A stretch of DNA of 64,000 nucleotides, from assembly GCA_027186245.1 (NCBI GenBank), contig CP114486.1, positions 3,472,001 through 3,536,000 of the forward strand. The letters are read 5' to 3'. Position numbers and translations under genes: made by a program. The notes beneath the pieces were generated by a model that was not told the DNA's origin, ran no database searches, and saw only the letters and a list, made by a program, of their open reading frames with translations. Positions within the stretch are counted from its first letter, which is position 1, and the number at the start of each line of letters is the position of its first letter. Shown here piece after piece: positions 12,583 to 25,938 of the stretch. This stretch comes from Coriaria nepalensis (taxonomy: Eukaryota > Streptophyta > Magnoliopsida > Cucurbitales > Coriariaceae).

Positions 12583-13310
12583 TTGATGCTAAGCCAATAT
12601 GATATTCCTCACATTCTTAATATCAGAGCTCTAGGGGTCTGGGAAAGGATTCCCTATATTGGAATTGAAGACTCATCTAAGACTGTGGTGTACATGGAGA
12701 TGTACCTTAGTGGATTTCATGCCCTTTTACACTCACTGCTTCAGCCTTACTTTATTCTTGGAAGCTTCCCCCAGATCAGCTGGTACCCAACACATAGAGA
12801 ACCATTCTACGCCCGTTTATGCTCTATTATGTAGAAGTTAAGCGTCCACCAAGTGCATCTTTCTTCATGTCCCTTATGGAACTTAGTCGTGGCACCTATT
12901 GATGGTTTTATGCTACTATAAACTGAGGCAACCCCATCAATAAACTCCCACAAGCCAACAAGCATTTGAAAGAAAGTGGTTCATTATAACTGGTGTTTGG
13001 CATGTTGTTTAAAGTGAATACTTAGTTTGCTCCGAATGCCAACAGAGATGTAAGGCTCCATCAACTTCTTTTCCCCTTAGGTTACTTCCTTTTAATTATA
13101 TCTTGACCCTAGATCTTATCTAACAGACACTCCCAAAGCCAATCTCCGGCTATTTGAGGCCAACGAGGTTATGTGGAATTCCATAATAAACCTCCCTGAC
13201 AAAGACAGGCACTTCAGAGTGATCCTGGCCACCGACCGCCTAACACAGTGTGGTCTCATCTAGGGAGATCCACCTCTAGAAGTTGATCCTCTCAATATCA
13301 TCCCTAATTC
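12583..13310 (+). mobile_element. Decayed retroelement interior, plant transposase-28/Gypsy-type domain
   Basis: Plus-strand fragments in changing frames resemble the 'putative plant transposon / Gypsy-type' domain (Pfam Transposase_28). There is a YDIPHILNIRAL start, then VVYMEMYLSGFHALLHSLL (normally a V-x-F-Y-x-x-x-F-x-x-G-L-R-x-P-x-x-P-F motif). It is followed by DQLVPNT (normally L-x-P-N-x-W-R) and LYYVEVKRPPSASFFMSLME. Several stops and frame changes are present, so it is not functional. It sits between two related ~200-bp direct repeats, consistent with one degraded LTR-type element of about 2.2 kb. The domain call is from memory of the family pattern. Confidence 0.5.
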
Positions 13311-13493
13311 CCCATTCAACATATTGACAAGGGTACATATCGTTGTAGACTGATTAATCTCCTAACACTAGTACTCAATGTCTTAACACTGACTCTTGTT
13401 TCTTTGCAAAGAGAGTGAGTAAGGCTCAAGTAGACAAGGTTGCCAAGTAGGATTATCAAGATTTGTTGAGGTGTAGGGAGGAGGCCAATGGCC

Positions 13494-13694
13494 TTATAGC
13501 CTCGGTTCAATCTGCTCAGAGATAAGTTAGCACTGGGAGTAAGTTTTGTCTGTCTCAGCTAAGCCGAGGGTATCTCCTCGGCTCATCCCCCACTCTTGCA
13601 TCAACATAGGTCGACATAAATTGATTAAGGTCAAAGGTAAATGCCAGTTTGAGATCCGAACATATCCCAAGGGAAGATATTTCTCGACTCAACA
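13494..13694. repeat. Diverged direct repeat, right copy
   Basis: Same-orientation partner of 11515-11722, sharing the 20-base block CATCAACATAGGTCGACATA at matching positions with several more identical stretches on both sides. The copies are well diverged, so the parent insertion is old. Confidence 0.6.
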
Positions 13695-15286
13695 ATAATG
13701 TTATAAAAACCAATGATAGAAGTGAAGGGTCCAACAAACAGATCTCAATTATTACATGATACCAAATTCATTGGAACCATTGATTTGATAGATGAATGAA
13801 TGAGAGCCCTAATTTTTCATACAGATTTAGTTGCTGTAAAGTATAAAGGCCTACCAGATAACACCTGTAAACCACATGAAAATAGGGACGAGCATGCATG
13901 TCATTAAATGGATCGTATGTTACTTTTCACGATCCCATGATGCAATCCTTTGCTCACATGTATCTTGTTTTTCTTAATTAGTACCAGATATTTTGTCTTA
14001 TATAAAGTTTTTTTTTTTTTTTTCCAAATCCCTAACTAACTCCAAAAGTATTAGCATTTGAAGCTAGAATAAAAGACTAAATACTAACACACAGGCTACA
14101 TAAACGGTATGAAAATTCTAACATAAATAGAAGGAACACTAGTCTTGACTTTAAAGGAACCCTCTTGCAAACACACATATTTGCCTTTTTTTTAAACTCA
14201 ATTCTCAAATTAACTTAGAAGGTACCAACTTTTTAATCTAGAATAGAAAACTAAATGCTAACACTCACGGCTACATATACGGCGTGGGAATTCCAACCTC
14301 GGGAGAAACATTGTCTTATATATAGTTCAGCTAATACAATATACTCGTGTCTCTTCCTCGCACAATAATGCAACAAAAACTCAAATGATTTCAGGGGCTG
14401 TGTTATTGGAGGGGCACCGCCATACATCAATCATGCATAGAAAGTAAACCATCTGAACATATGAAGTTGAATCATTATTCAGATTGATTTGGAGTCGAAT
14501 GAAAATAACAAGCTGTGGTTTGAAAAAAGAGGCTTCTAATTTTTTTTGGTCGGAAAAGAGCGAAGGATAAGTCCATTGCCATTTCTCATTAATTTGTCCA
14601 ACCAATCGAAAGCTCCTTCGGCTTCAACGAGCAAAATTTAAGATTATGACGTCCCATATGGATATGTTAATGGAACCCCCACTTCTCTTCGCCGCCAAGG
14701 ATTACTTTAGGCATGTCCCAGAGAAGGGGAGGAGACCACATAGCAGAAGCAGAACACATTTTGATTGATAAAAATTAACATTATAATGGCTTGAATTTGA
14801 GCGTAGGGTTTTAGACAATGAAAATGACATCTGTGGTGACAAGAAGATAATCAACATCTATTATTAGCATAGTAGTGAAACCGCTTGCATGATCAAATGA
14901 TGGCGAATCGTTACATTTTTGGTTCCTTCAACCTAAGAATGGAAGAACAGAGAAAAGAAAATAATATGCACAACTTGCGGGCCACGAAGAAGAGGGAAAA
15001 GGAATCTCCTCTCATCGTGTATGCAAGAATTTCTCAACTAAATGTAGAACCTGTAGACGCGATGGTGGGGCCCGTCTAAGAGCATTTATGATTTTCCATC
15101 ATGATACATCTTTCTGCTTAGTGTAGAAATGGCATTACCTAGAGGACCCAACTTCAGAATAATCAAATTATTGTAACAGTTTCAAATCATACATGGGAAT
15201 GAGGGCTAGAATAATGTTCCATCAAGATGAGATTTATTTATCTTAATCTTTAAAACAAAATATGCAGTATGCAACGAACCTGATAA
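13695..15286. other. Intergenic, no gene recognised
   Basis: Two similar AT-rich stretches at about 14030-14110 and 14205-14300 share AACTAAATGCTAACAC-like and CGGCTACATA-like words, suggesting an old local duplication. A minus-strand open frame of 74 codons at 14605-14381 has no recognisable family. The right end contains the 3' UTR of the ORP gene on the minus strand. Confidence 0.45.
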
Positions 15287-17940
15287 TCAAGATAGGCTGC
15301 CGACCTCATCGTTTAGTTCACCAAATATATCGGGGCATCCATCCCATTGTCCTTTCTCCCTTGCTTCCCAATACCCGCCTGCATAATGATAAGGTCCATC
15401 TTCACTCACTTTCTCAAACCACCTTGGCTTCCATCCGTTTTCTTGGAGCTTTCTTGACTATGAAAACAGGTTAAATAACACATCACTAAATGTTATTTAT
15501 TAGGCGAGTTTTAAGAAAGATGTACAGAAAGTCGCTTTGACATACAATTCGTTGCCTTCTTTCCAACCGTTGTTTCTCTGCATTTGCCTTCTCATATTCA
15601 CCATTTTCCAAATGCCGTTGGTCCGGTCTAAGTCTTGAATCTGTTGGGGGTAGCCTTGCCTTAATCCATAATAAAATACCCATAATCAGACCAAGACGTG
15701 AAACAAAACAAAAAAATATCATGAGGAAAGCACAAATAGAGGGAGACCAAAAAATCACAGTTACTGGGATCTTTCCACCTTAAGTCCGAATGTCAATTCA
15801 TTGAGTGTGATTGCAAATGAGGTCAAGTTGTAACGAGTAATATTTGGAGGAGGTTTAGTGCATTTCCACAACAAAGAGGCATCAGATGAATGAACACCCC
15901 CTATTTGCTTATGAATCTCATCACCTGGAATGTAATATATGCTTTCATTCCACTTTCCAAAAACCATGGCAACTTTTTCTCCAGTGCCATCTTCTACATA
16001 TCCATCAACCTGAGATGTAACATAATAGGTATAGAGGAAGAAAACACAAAACAGAGTTCGAGTTTTCTAGAAACAACATCAAATCAGTACTAAACTAACC
16101 CGGTGAGGATTTCGGTCAAGAATTGACTGCTCTTTGAACTTGAGCTTGCATGAATATTGCCTATTACCACGGATGTTCATTATGCCATGGTGATCACAGT
16201 ACACTCTTCCAAATAAGAGATTATAAATATTTGTTGTCACCTAAGAATAAGATGAATATATTTTAGGAGATAAATAATAAAAAGCAAGAAGAGCAGAAGA
16301 CAATTTAAGGGAGAAAGCAAAATCACCTTGCTCCACTGAAAAATTTCTCCATCATCAAATTCCAAGTTAAGAACTCCTATAGGATCAAGCTGGATGGAAT
16401 GGCCCCAAAACTTGGAGCGGAGGTTGCTATCACCCCATAATTTCCACCCTCTACCCTCACAATGACAAGCAATCAGAGTCGGATGGTGACTCACCTGTAA
16501 ATTTAAACCAAGGAGTATAAGCATAAATAATGCGATATTAAAATTCTTAACTATTTTCCATCTGCTCTGACCTTCTCAGAGAAGAAATGAATTCCTTTCT
16601 CAGGAAATTCAGCTTCATAAGTTTCGCCTAACATTGGGTTGAAGGGTTTGCAGTTCCGCCCTTCAGATGAAGCATATCCTGAAACCGCAAAGGCTGCAAC
16701 GTAGAGAGCTCTTTGAAGGCTGTTCCCCTGGGGACAAAAATGTTAAGAGTCAATAAGATTCATGATAGCCATATTACAACGAGAGAGCATATGAATATTT
16801 CAACCTCACCTCTTTGCCATGCTGGTATGCTTGATCTAACAGATAAGAATATTCCAAGTCCTCGCAACATTTCTGAAGGGAAGATATGGGCTCGTTAAAG
16901 TAAACAGGGAGACAGACACGGGAGAGATCTTTTCCAACATTGTCTTTTATCAAAGACCAAAGGCTGACCCTTTTCTCTTTCTCGACTGGATCGGGTAGTT
17001 TTTTCCTCCCTTGAATGTTTGAATTTCTGGATATAAGGATTTTCTTCTCTGTTTGCATATTCTCTATATCATCATGGTGATGCTCAGATTGGCTACTTTT
17101 ATCAATAGACTCAGAACTAAGAACAAGTTCGGTAAAAGAGTCTTTTGTATTGTGAAAGGATGTCTCATCTTCACCTGAAAACACATCCTCTAACTCTTGT
17201 TTCTCAATATCATCAGATGTTTCAGCAGCGCTACATTCTGAAAAAAAAAACAAAAAACAGCCTTGAAATTATGATATGCATTCTATCATGTATCTCTTAG
17301 GCTCTTATCTATCATGCATACTATCATATACCGCTAAATTTTCTATGTTGTTCAGAGGAAAACTCGGGTTTTGTCAATGGGTACTCCCCACCATGAATCC
17401 CATGAGCTTCAACCTCAACATTAGCTGCCTGTACAAGGAATTACAAGAGCTTGATAATGCATATTGCGTAAGGTAAGAAGCTACTCGAGTACAAGTTTAT
17501 GAGATGATATGTATCTTGCTTACAGCAATAACAGAAAAAAATACACAGAAATCTAACTCCAAAGCACAATCTATAGATACCTCCAATTGCCTTATGGTAT
17601 CAAGCATATCAGATCGTTCTCGCAGAGTAATTTAAGCTGGTCCTGAATTTCCGAGAATTCAGAGAGCACTCTCTTCACAATCCCTTGCAACTGTCTCACT
17701 TATTCCCTCTTCAACTAACCGCTTCTTAAGCTTTTCGATGGATACAGAAACATCACTGGATACTGTAAAAAGCTTATCATTCAATGATGTTCTTAATGGA
17801 AATAAGTTATAGGTTGAAACTAAAGCTTGTATCCAAGCAACTCCGTCCCTCGTCGTATCAGTCCTTAAATGAAGAGTCTTTGTCGCCGTGAATATACAAA
17901 ACTGTAGCTTATCGGAATTGCTCTCGCGAAATGATGAGAC
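15287..17940 (-). pseudogene. ORP1-type oxysterol-binding-protein-related gene, frameshifted and 5'-incomplete
   Basis: Lipid-transfer ORD protein of the plant ORP1A-D group, which exchanges sterols or phosphoinositides at membrane contacts. Minus-strand exons are 17940-17581, 17428-17332, 17237-16810, 16727-16572, 16494-16327, 16240-16100, 16009-15779, 15659-15546 and 15457-15287. The last eight total 1506 nt in one frame and carry the family landmarks: [20 protein letters not shown], then [15 protein letters not shown], then [13 protein letters not shown] (the ORP fingerprint), then [15 protein letters not shown], then LQENGWKPRWF. The first recognised exon begins inside the PH domain (VSSFRES...) and encodes EKLKKRLVEEG. 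It then loses frame near 17675 and regains it near 17622, with two stops between. The exon for the first half of the PH domain was not found upstream. Alternatives are two compensating single-base assembly errors plus a distant first exon. Confidence 0.75.
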
Positions 17941-18069
17941 CTATAACATGGACAAAAAGGGAAATTGTATAATTCGTTGATATTTACAAGAACATATCAA
18001 AGTTACAAAAATAATGAGTCAGCTGATGAGTGATGTTCTAAAAATTAACCATTAAGAAAGAAAAAAAAA

Positions 18070-18099
18070 CAACAACAGCAGCAGCAGCAGCAGCAGCAG
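18070..18099. repeat. AAC/CAG trinucleotide repeat
   Basis: A short AAC run followed by about eight CAG units, lying about 130 bp upstream (minus-strand sense) of the first recognised ORP exon. It is a simple-sequence repeat, with no sign of coding use. Confidence 0.9.
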
Positions 18100-19897
18100 T
18101 AAGTTAAGGAGCAAAGCTGTGACTCCATAAATGACCCACCCACGTAAGAAAAACCATTAGAAATGGGAGCATAATTACAAAGATAACAATCAAGTTAACA
18201 TCTTTTTTTACCTAAATCTCCAGAATTTCCGGATTTCTGGAGCGAAGTAGACGAGCTTCATCATGGTAGCAAGTAGTAACGATTACCCTCTTCCTTGTGT
18301 TTTCTTATTCCCTTCTCTCAGCTATATCTGAACAGGGAGCCTAAAAAATCTAGTTCCGAGAGAGAAGACCCATTTATAAAATTAATTTTTCAAGTCCCCT
18401 CATTTTTGTGGCCAAAAAAGAAAAGTCTTCTCATTTTGTTGCACATATCCATCCACAAGCAAAAGATATTTTAAGCTATAAGATAATGGCCGTTCGGCAA
18501 ACGACGCGGGCACTTTCCAGTCAAAGCAATTTTATGTCATCAAACCCAAAAAGGAAAAGAAATTAAACAGTGAAAATAAAATGATAAGATTAAATTACTC
18601 GCAAGGCCGGAAAATCTGGGCTATCTGCTAGTGTGACCCATTTAGTATCATTAGCCACAAGCCCACCTTCTAGTTATACGATAAAACAGAGAGAGGGGGG
18701 GGTGGAACATATAGAAGAATAGATTCAAGTTGTTTCTTCCGCTTAAAGGATTTCGTTCTTGAAACTTTGTCTAGATAGGATTATTATAACGAAGGAACCT
18801 TTTTTTCATTTTAAAGAACCTTTTTCAGTTCTTTTGCTGTGCCTAAAGAACAAATGCAGAGCACATATCATTATACCCATGTAATTGATCTTTTAGCATG
18901 TAATAAAGTTAAAGCATGGCTCATTATTTTTCTCATTATACCCAAACCTTCAAGCAAAGAAGATGAATACACAAACAAATTCATGAACATCCCATATATG
19001 AAAGATTCAATAACTCATTCATAACTTCCCAACCAAACTTTGTGCCTCACTAAATTCAATTGAGCAAACAATTTACATATATAGTGGAGGGATTTTCCTG
19101 AAAAAGGAGACCTTTAACTTTGTCGAAGAAGGGATCTTCATATACTATATATTGACTATCATATGTGGTACAAAATCCTACAAAAATGATATTAATAACA
19201 ATTTGAATAGATCAAAATAAAGAACAAATAAATGACATGCTATGAAAGAAGAAAATAAGAGACGAAATTTAAAAAAAGAAGATTTGTAGGGAATTTTTAG
19301 TAGAGAAAATAAGAGATAGTAAGAAAAAAAAATCTTACCATTCTAAAAGTCATAACTTTTCATAATTTGACTATTATTCTAAAAGTCATTATAATTTTTC
19401 ATAATTTTTGTTGTAATTTAAATAAACTAAGAATCCATTCCAAAATAAATGCTGCAAAATTAGATAATATATGAAGAATTAATTACGCTTATAAAATATT
19501 TAAACTCAATTTTTATAGTATATATTATATGATATACACGAAACAGTTCCATTCTCGTATTCTCACTCGTGTGAATCGCTGACTTATAACTAATTCAACG
19601 TTTCACACAAAGAAAGAAATCACACAGCCGTTAGACAATGGGCAACTCCAATTCCAAGGTTTTGTGTAATAAATAATTAAATGTAAACAAAGGGTCTCTT
19701 AAACTTTGAAATGTAGAACCAACAAGGTCTCTTCAACACTCAAAAATAATGTTGGGGGGGGGGGGGGGGCATGGGGGTGCAAAAACGCAAGTGATATGTG
19801 GGTAGAGGGAAACAGAGAAGGGGATGATGATTATAAGGGCGCAGCGAATGTCCTCTAAATGTACGACTTTTGGCGACATTCTTACAATCTGCCACGA
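18100..19897. other. Intergenic between the ORP and APT genes
   Basis: No gene seen on either strand. I searched the part nearest the ORP gene on the minus strand for the missing PH-domain exon. Around 18250-18210 there is a weakly similar stretch ending in a possible donor, but its frame does not join the next exon. A run of 16 G lies at 19754-19769. The right end holds the APT 3' UTR. Confidence 0.45.
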
Positions 19898-22146
19898 TTA
19901 GTGATACTCCACGAGCACATACAACGGCTTCCCGTTCAATCTATCTCGGCCCTGCACCATCCAACCAAAAACACAATCACCAATAGCGAACTCAGGAACT
20001 TCAATTATTACAGAAAAGATCACCGAAAGTTCAAGAGATTGCATAAATACCTTCAAGTCTGGCAATTCAATCACGCAGGCGCATTCAACAACTTCTGCTC
20101 CAACACGTTCTGAAAACAACACAAACATATAGCACAATAACATATAACATGTTATCTTAGAATATACAAGTTTGATGTGTTCGAAAGTTGTAACTGGTAT
20201 GAGCTTAATTATACCTAGTAAATTCATAGCGGCACAGAGAGTGCCACCTGTCGCAATCAAATCATCGACCACCAAAGCTTGTTCGCCCGATTGCACAGCT
20301 CCGACATGCATCTCGAGACAATCCCTTCCGTATTCCAATTCATACTCTTCAAATAGTACTTCACCTACCAAACATAGTAGCCAGATACTATATGTTATTT
20401 CAATACTGGTGTGTAAATATGGAAGAACATGTATAGATACATTTACAATATGAACGCACCGGACAGAGTAAAAAATCATCAGACAAGTACAAGAACATGA
20501 GAATTTACCAGGCAACTTCCTTGGTTTTCTCAAGGGAACAAATTTTGCGCCTATTGCCAACGCAATTGGAGGGCCAAATATAAAACCCCGTGCTTCAATT
20601 CCTGCAAAAAAGGAAAAAGAAAAGAAAATATAATATTAGTGAGAACAAGCTAGCCTTGTATTTTAGAATACAGTATGTGAATACGACCAATATGGTTCAA
20701 GCTAAGCTTACTTTGACACAAACAACTCAAAGTTAAGGCACAATTCCACAAAAATAGAAGAACCATTATCAAAACCAATTAATATTAACGAAGAAGAGGA
20801 ACCACAGTTTCAAATTGTCATATTTCATCATGTAAAATCATTCTTGATAGGTGAAGGTATAGCGGGAGCAAGGGGGCGCAACAATATTACAAGAGGGCAC
20901 CTTATATTGATTGCTGAGAAATTAAGTACAACATTTCCCTGTCTTCCAGTCAAAAAATGGGGCCACTCAATGATCAAACTTTACTAGAACATGATCACAA
21001 AAATAAAGTACAATAAAAATCATGTTACTCTCCTTCTTTCAAGAGAAATGTAAAGGGTTACCCAAGCAGTCGGGCAGAAGAGACTCCCTCAGTTTGGTCC
21101 GAGTTCAAGCCCCCAGCACAACACTTGAAATTATACGGTAGACTTACATGATGATATTATGGGTCCGACCGCTCCCCCGGATTTGCAACCTATCACCAAA
21201 GGTGCATGGAGGAGTTCCCCGGGTTTCCAAAAAAGAAATGTAAAGGGGATAAAAAAAAACATATCTTATTCATTTAATCCTATATATAGGTGTGGAGAAA
21301 CAACAACATTCAGAATCAAGTCATCCAAGTCCATCAGATCAGTGTGGAGACCCACATTATCATGGATCCAAAAAAAAAACCCATATAAAGTCCGGCCCAC
21401 ATTCAGTGGCAGGTGGGTTCACATACAACAACATGTTATGGAATATGGATCCATGCAAATTCGACCCGAGCACATGCCCATGGAAAGAGAGAGTAAACAA
21501 GAACCGCACAAAGAAGTTGGTCGCAGATAGCAATTAATGGCAGAACCCACCAAGGCAAAACAATAGTCAAAGAAAATATCACATCTTTTGGAAAATTACA
21601 GTCATTTCCATTTCCAAATTTTCTCAAAAAGCATTCATAGAGAAGACACGCAGAAACTGAAGAAAACTAGGACTGTTAAAGAGCATTTCTGCATAGATAA
21701 TCCCCACCACCTTCTTCAACCTAATCAACAGTGAGCAAAGTTTTTCCACAGCTTTGAAGTAATATCATATTCTTCCTCTTTTATCATAATCTTAAAAAGT
21801 TAAGATTTTTTTTTGTTTTTTCTTATCCTTTTTACCTGCAACAACTGAAATGTTTTTTCCTTTGTATCTCTCAACGAACATATCGATTGTGTCTTTAAAC
21901 GCTTTTGGGTCGAGTAGCAGAGTGGTTATGTCTTGGAACATAATTCCTGCAATTCACAGCCATCAAAGAAGAAAAACTACCAATCTACGCCAGTTTCTCG
22001 GCAACCAAACAGCTAAGGAAAGAAGAAACCATAGTGAAAAGAGCTAAAGGGGAGAGAAGAAAACCTGGTTTGGGGAAATTCGGTACGACGCGAATATTAC
22101 TTTTTATGCCATGAATGCGAGGATCTTCATCTCTGTAAGCCGACAT
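19898..22146 (-). CDS. APT: Adenine phosphoribosyltransferase
   Basis: Purine-salvage enzyme that converts adenine plus PRPP to AMP and pyrophosphate. Plant members also act on cytokinin bases. Minus-strand exons are 22146-22065, 21946-21836, 20601-20509, 20364-20215, 20109-20051 and 19951-19898. They total 549 nt, or 182 aa, matching the short cytosolic type (about 183 aa), with no transit peptide. The start [19 protein letters not shown] is typical. Other landmarks are [31 protein letters not shown] and [16 protein letters not shown]. The PRPP-binding loop [13 protein letters not shown] is at residues 125-137. The end is [11 protein letters not shown]. Intron 2 is about 1.2 kb and carries a SINE-like piece. 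The upstream leader is GA-rich. Confidence 0.95.
21055..21240. mobile_element. Possible tRNA-derived SINE in an APT intron
   Basis: A GC-richer island in an AT-rich intron. It opens with a tRNA-like stretch: GGTTACCCAAGCAGTCGGGC, and 25 bases later a B-box-like GAGTTCAAGCC. It then continues into a non-tRNA body ending near GGAGTTCCCCGGGTTTCC. This is the layout of a Pol III SINE head plus body, but I cannot show a good A box, a poly-A or T tail or target-site duplications. Another copy elsewhere in the genome would settle it. Confidence 0.35.
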
Positions 22147-22309
22147 TGTCGAAAATTAATCAAATCCAGAACCGAGAAAAAAAAAAAGAAAAGAAATTAT
22201 AGACCCTCCTTTCCCTTGTGAAATCGGAAGAAGGGGGGGAGGACGGAGCAGTCCTAAAGCTATCAGCTACAACAGAGTGAAAGGAACAGGGGAAGAGACG
22301 ATAGCTATG

Positions 22310-22312
<3 letters not shown>

Positions 22313-22342
<30 letters not shown>
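22313..22342. repeat. GA dinucleotide repeat in the APT leader
   Basis: A run of about 15 GA units in the 5' flank or leader of the APT gene (CT-rich on the transcribed strand). CT-rich tracts near plant transcription starts are common and may act as a core-promoter or leader element. Confidence 0.9.
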
Positions 22343-22346
<4 letters not shown>

Positions 22347-23589
22347 AAAAAAGAAATAAAGAGAGGCTCTAGTGAGTAAGACCGTAAGATATAGAGACGA
22401 GGAGAGAGAGAGAGATATAGAAAGAAATGGCGCTATTTATTTATAGAATAAAGCCATAGAGGAGGGAGGGAAGCGGGCTCTTCTCTCTTTTGCACCAGAT
22501 TTTTTTTTTCTATTTTTACTTTCTGTCTTTTTGTTTTTTATTTTTTATTTTTCGGTTGGTGTGATAAAAAATAAAAAAATAAAAAATAAAAGGAGGGGTC
22601 GTTTGGAAAATAATTATGAAAATGAATCTCCCCTTGCTAAACATGCGTATTGCAATATATATATATATATCTATATATATATCTATATATTATATGGATA
22701 ATATTATGGGACATACGTTATATAAATTTAGATGATTTTGACAATAAATAATAATTTATATGGATTGTTGTGAAATTACTTATTTTATTTATAATATATA
22801 TATATATATGCTAATAAATTATAATTCTTAGAGTATTTAAATTAATTATTTTTAAAAAAATATTAATAAAATTTTGGAAATATACATCCCACCCCAAATT
22901 AATTATATATAACCCTAAATTTAACTTTTTTAAAACAATTCTTCATATTTAAAAAAAAAAATCATTTTAACAAATTTACTTATTTTAAACTTACTTTATT
23001 TCTCCCCTTAATTTGTTTACTGAAAAATAATTATCTAAATAATAGTATTTAATTGATTTAAATAAAGTAATATATTACATTTTTTTTATTGATTTATAAA
23101 TTATTAATTATGTAAACTTTTATTAATTAAAGTAATATATTCGCTAAGTTAAAAAATTAAAAATTTTGATAAAAAAAAATTAACTACTCCCATGACCCTC
23201 CCACCGAAATAAAAAGAAAAAAAAAAATCAAAATTTAAAGGAACTAGTCAAGCCTAGACGAGCCCAAGCCGACCGAACCGAGCTATAGCTCATTCGGACT
23301 CAAACAATAAGGCAACTTGTACATAAGGGGATGAGCCATACTTTTTTGACTATCATGAGTCGGAGCCAAAAAACAAACTCATTTAAATTGTTATATATAT
23401 AAATTAATAAATTAATAAATAATTTATATAAAATAATTATCAAATGACTTATTTTATTTTATTTTAATCTCTATTATATTTTATATATAAATCAATAAAG
23501 TTTAGATAAAAATAATAATAATAAATTATTAAACGGTCCTCACACAACAAAAGTCAACACTATCATAATATCCTCTTTCAAAAATATCT

Positions 23590-23626
<37 letters not shown>

Positions 23627-25017
23627 TCGGATCGATGGTTTTATTAAATACATTATCTTGAGCCGGAATAGTATATCGTAAATTTGTAGGCTTTTAATTT
23701 TGTATTAAGTAAAGACAATAAGAGTATGATACTGATATAATATTGCCACGAATGTGTCTGTTTAGTGTTTAATAATATTAGATAAACGTCATTGTATTTT
23801 GTTACTCATTATTATATCACTTTAGCCATGTTTAGTTAAGATAGCTACCCCTTTGTTACTCATTATATCACTTGTCGCTTTCTTTCTTAACCATCTTTTG
23901 TTACCAACTCAACCACTGTAAGCATCCATATTGAATGTGGTAGTACAGCCTTAAAGCAAATATTGATGAGAATATATCACTATCTAGTTTTCATGAATAA
24001 GTAAAAGCATATATAACTGTACGTGATGATCTATCTTAGCCATTTTAGATAAGTTTATCTATGCCTGCCAGCTTTGGTCTACATCATCTCGCATGATGTA
24101 AGAAAGTGATATATATACACTTACAAAAACATGACATGAACACTATATATATATATATATATATATATGTAATGGTGTACGTATCGTACTGAATCAATCT
24201 ATAAGTCTGTGTATCACGGTATCAGGAGTTGCTTTCGAATCTGTATAGTGTGATATTCTGTGGGCAATGGGTAAGTCATTTTCACATTTAACCAAAATAT
24301 CCTTTCATTATTTTTTATTTTTATTTTTCCATTTCCTTTATTGCATGCAAAACACTACACCTACCTAGCTAACAGGCCAGCTTCGGCTTGTACTATTACC
24401 ATGTCATTTACTATACATCAATATTAGATACAATGCATAGCATCTGCGAATTTTGTGTTACCCTTCAATTTAGGGACAGTGACTTTGATTAGGACATTCT
24501 TTTGTTGGTTCCAGTATTTGGGCACAGTTCTATCTAATGTTATCATCGTTTACAGCTAATATTTTTTTTTTCTTAAATGACTTTATAATATTTATAAAGA
24601 TTATTTTTATTAGCACATGCCAGAATTTCGGTTATAAAATAATAAAAATTATAATATATAAATAATATTAATACTCAAATTACTCCAAATGAACGAACCA
24701 ATATGTATAGTATAGATAGAAATTGATTGGTGTAATTTAACTTAGTTTTAAAGTTGGAAGATAGAACGGAAGGAGGAGTGCCCCAATAAAGTTTATTCTT
24801 ATATGCACGCACCTTTTCAGAAGAAATCTTACTTGGGTTTTGCAAAGACAAAACATTTTGGATTTTGGGACACAGATAGTCGAATCTCATTCAATGACCT
24901 TTTTTCTCCCACTTTACACCGTTACATTCAAAGTTTTCGTACACATGTACAACAACGTGCATGCGGATCAATTACTTTTTTCTCCCTATCTTAAAAGCAT
25001 GAGAAAAATCAACCCCC

Positions 25018-25050
<33 letters not shown>

Positions 25051-25906
25051 CTATAGATTATGGAACTATATAATTTTTGTATTAAGTATAGAATCTTTTG
25101 AATATAATTTTTGTTCTTTACGAGGTCTTGTTGTTTGATCATTTATGTGAAAATTTTTATTTGTTAATCTATTACATATAAGAATATTGTGAATTAAAAT
25201 GTCGACATTAATATATTAAAAATGAACTGATTTATTTTAATTATATATCAAATTTTATATGTATTATATATTATTTTAATATATAATACGTGTTCGATAA
25301 ATTATTTCATCATTTATGCAATTTATTGAAAAATTTTATAAAATATTTTACATGCATGAGTAATATAATTTATAATAAATTTTGTTGACAATTTTGTTCT
25401 TTTATATTATACATTAACTTTATATACAATTAAAATAAAATTTTTTACTATAAATTTATGATCCGCCTAAATATATATATTATGCTTATCGTATACACGA
25501 ACAAGATAGCAAATATTGCTAACAACAATTACTAATGGAATTATAGCTTAAGTTAATTAATATTTAAGCTAACGGCCAACGTAAAGTTGCACTAACATGT
25601 GGATCTAAGCAAGGTTGTACAGACAAAAGAGGATCATTTCAATCACTTTTACTGTTCGAAACAATGAACATGCATGACAGTGCATGCCTTAACATGGAAG
25701 ATAACTCATGTATCTACTACACTTTTAAGATTTGAAGAGATCTCATTAATGGGATGTTTCACCATTTTTGGTCCAAGCAAGGAGATCTTTCACATCTTAG
25801 ATTAAGGATTAGATAAGATCATATGCACTCATGCCCAGTCTGCTTTAATTCTGTCAAATCCGAGCTCGATGGCTGTTCCATACTGAAAAAACATCGTAAC
25901 ATGATA

Positions 25907-25938
<32 letters not shown>

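Noticed and set aside
14381..14605. 74-codon minus-strand frame near the ORP gene end
   Set aside because: No family resemblance, no splice partners and it lies outside the ORP stop at 15287.
18189..18262. Candidate first PH-domain exon for the ORP gene
   Set aside because: It ends at a possible GTAAAA donor and has weak similarity to the expected segment, but its phase does not join the next exon and the correct frame ends in a stop.
19754..19769. Poly-G run as a regulatory quadruplex
   Set aside because: A plain homopolymer in intergenic DNA with no promoter nearby on that side, and its length is uncertain in assemblies.
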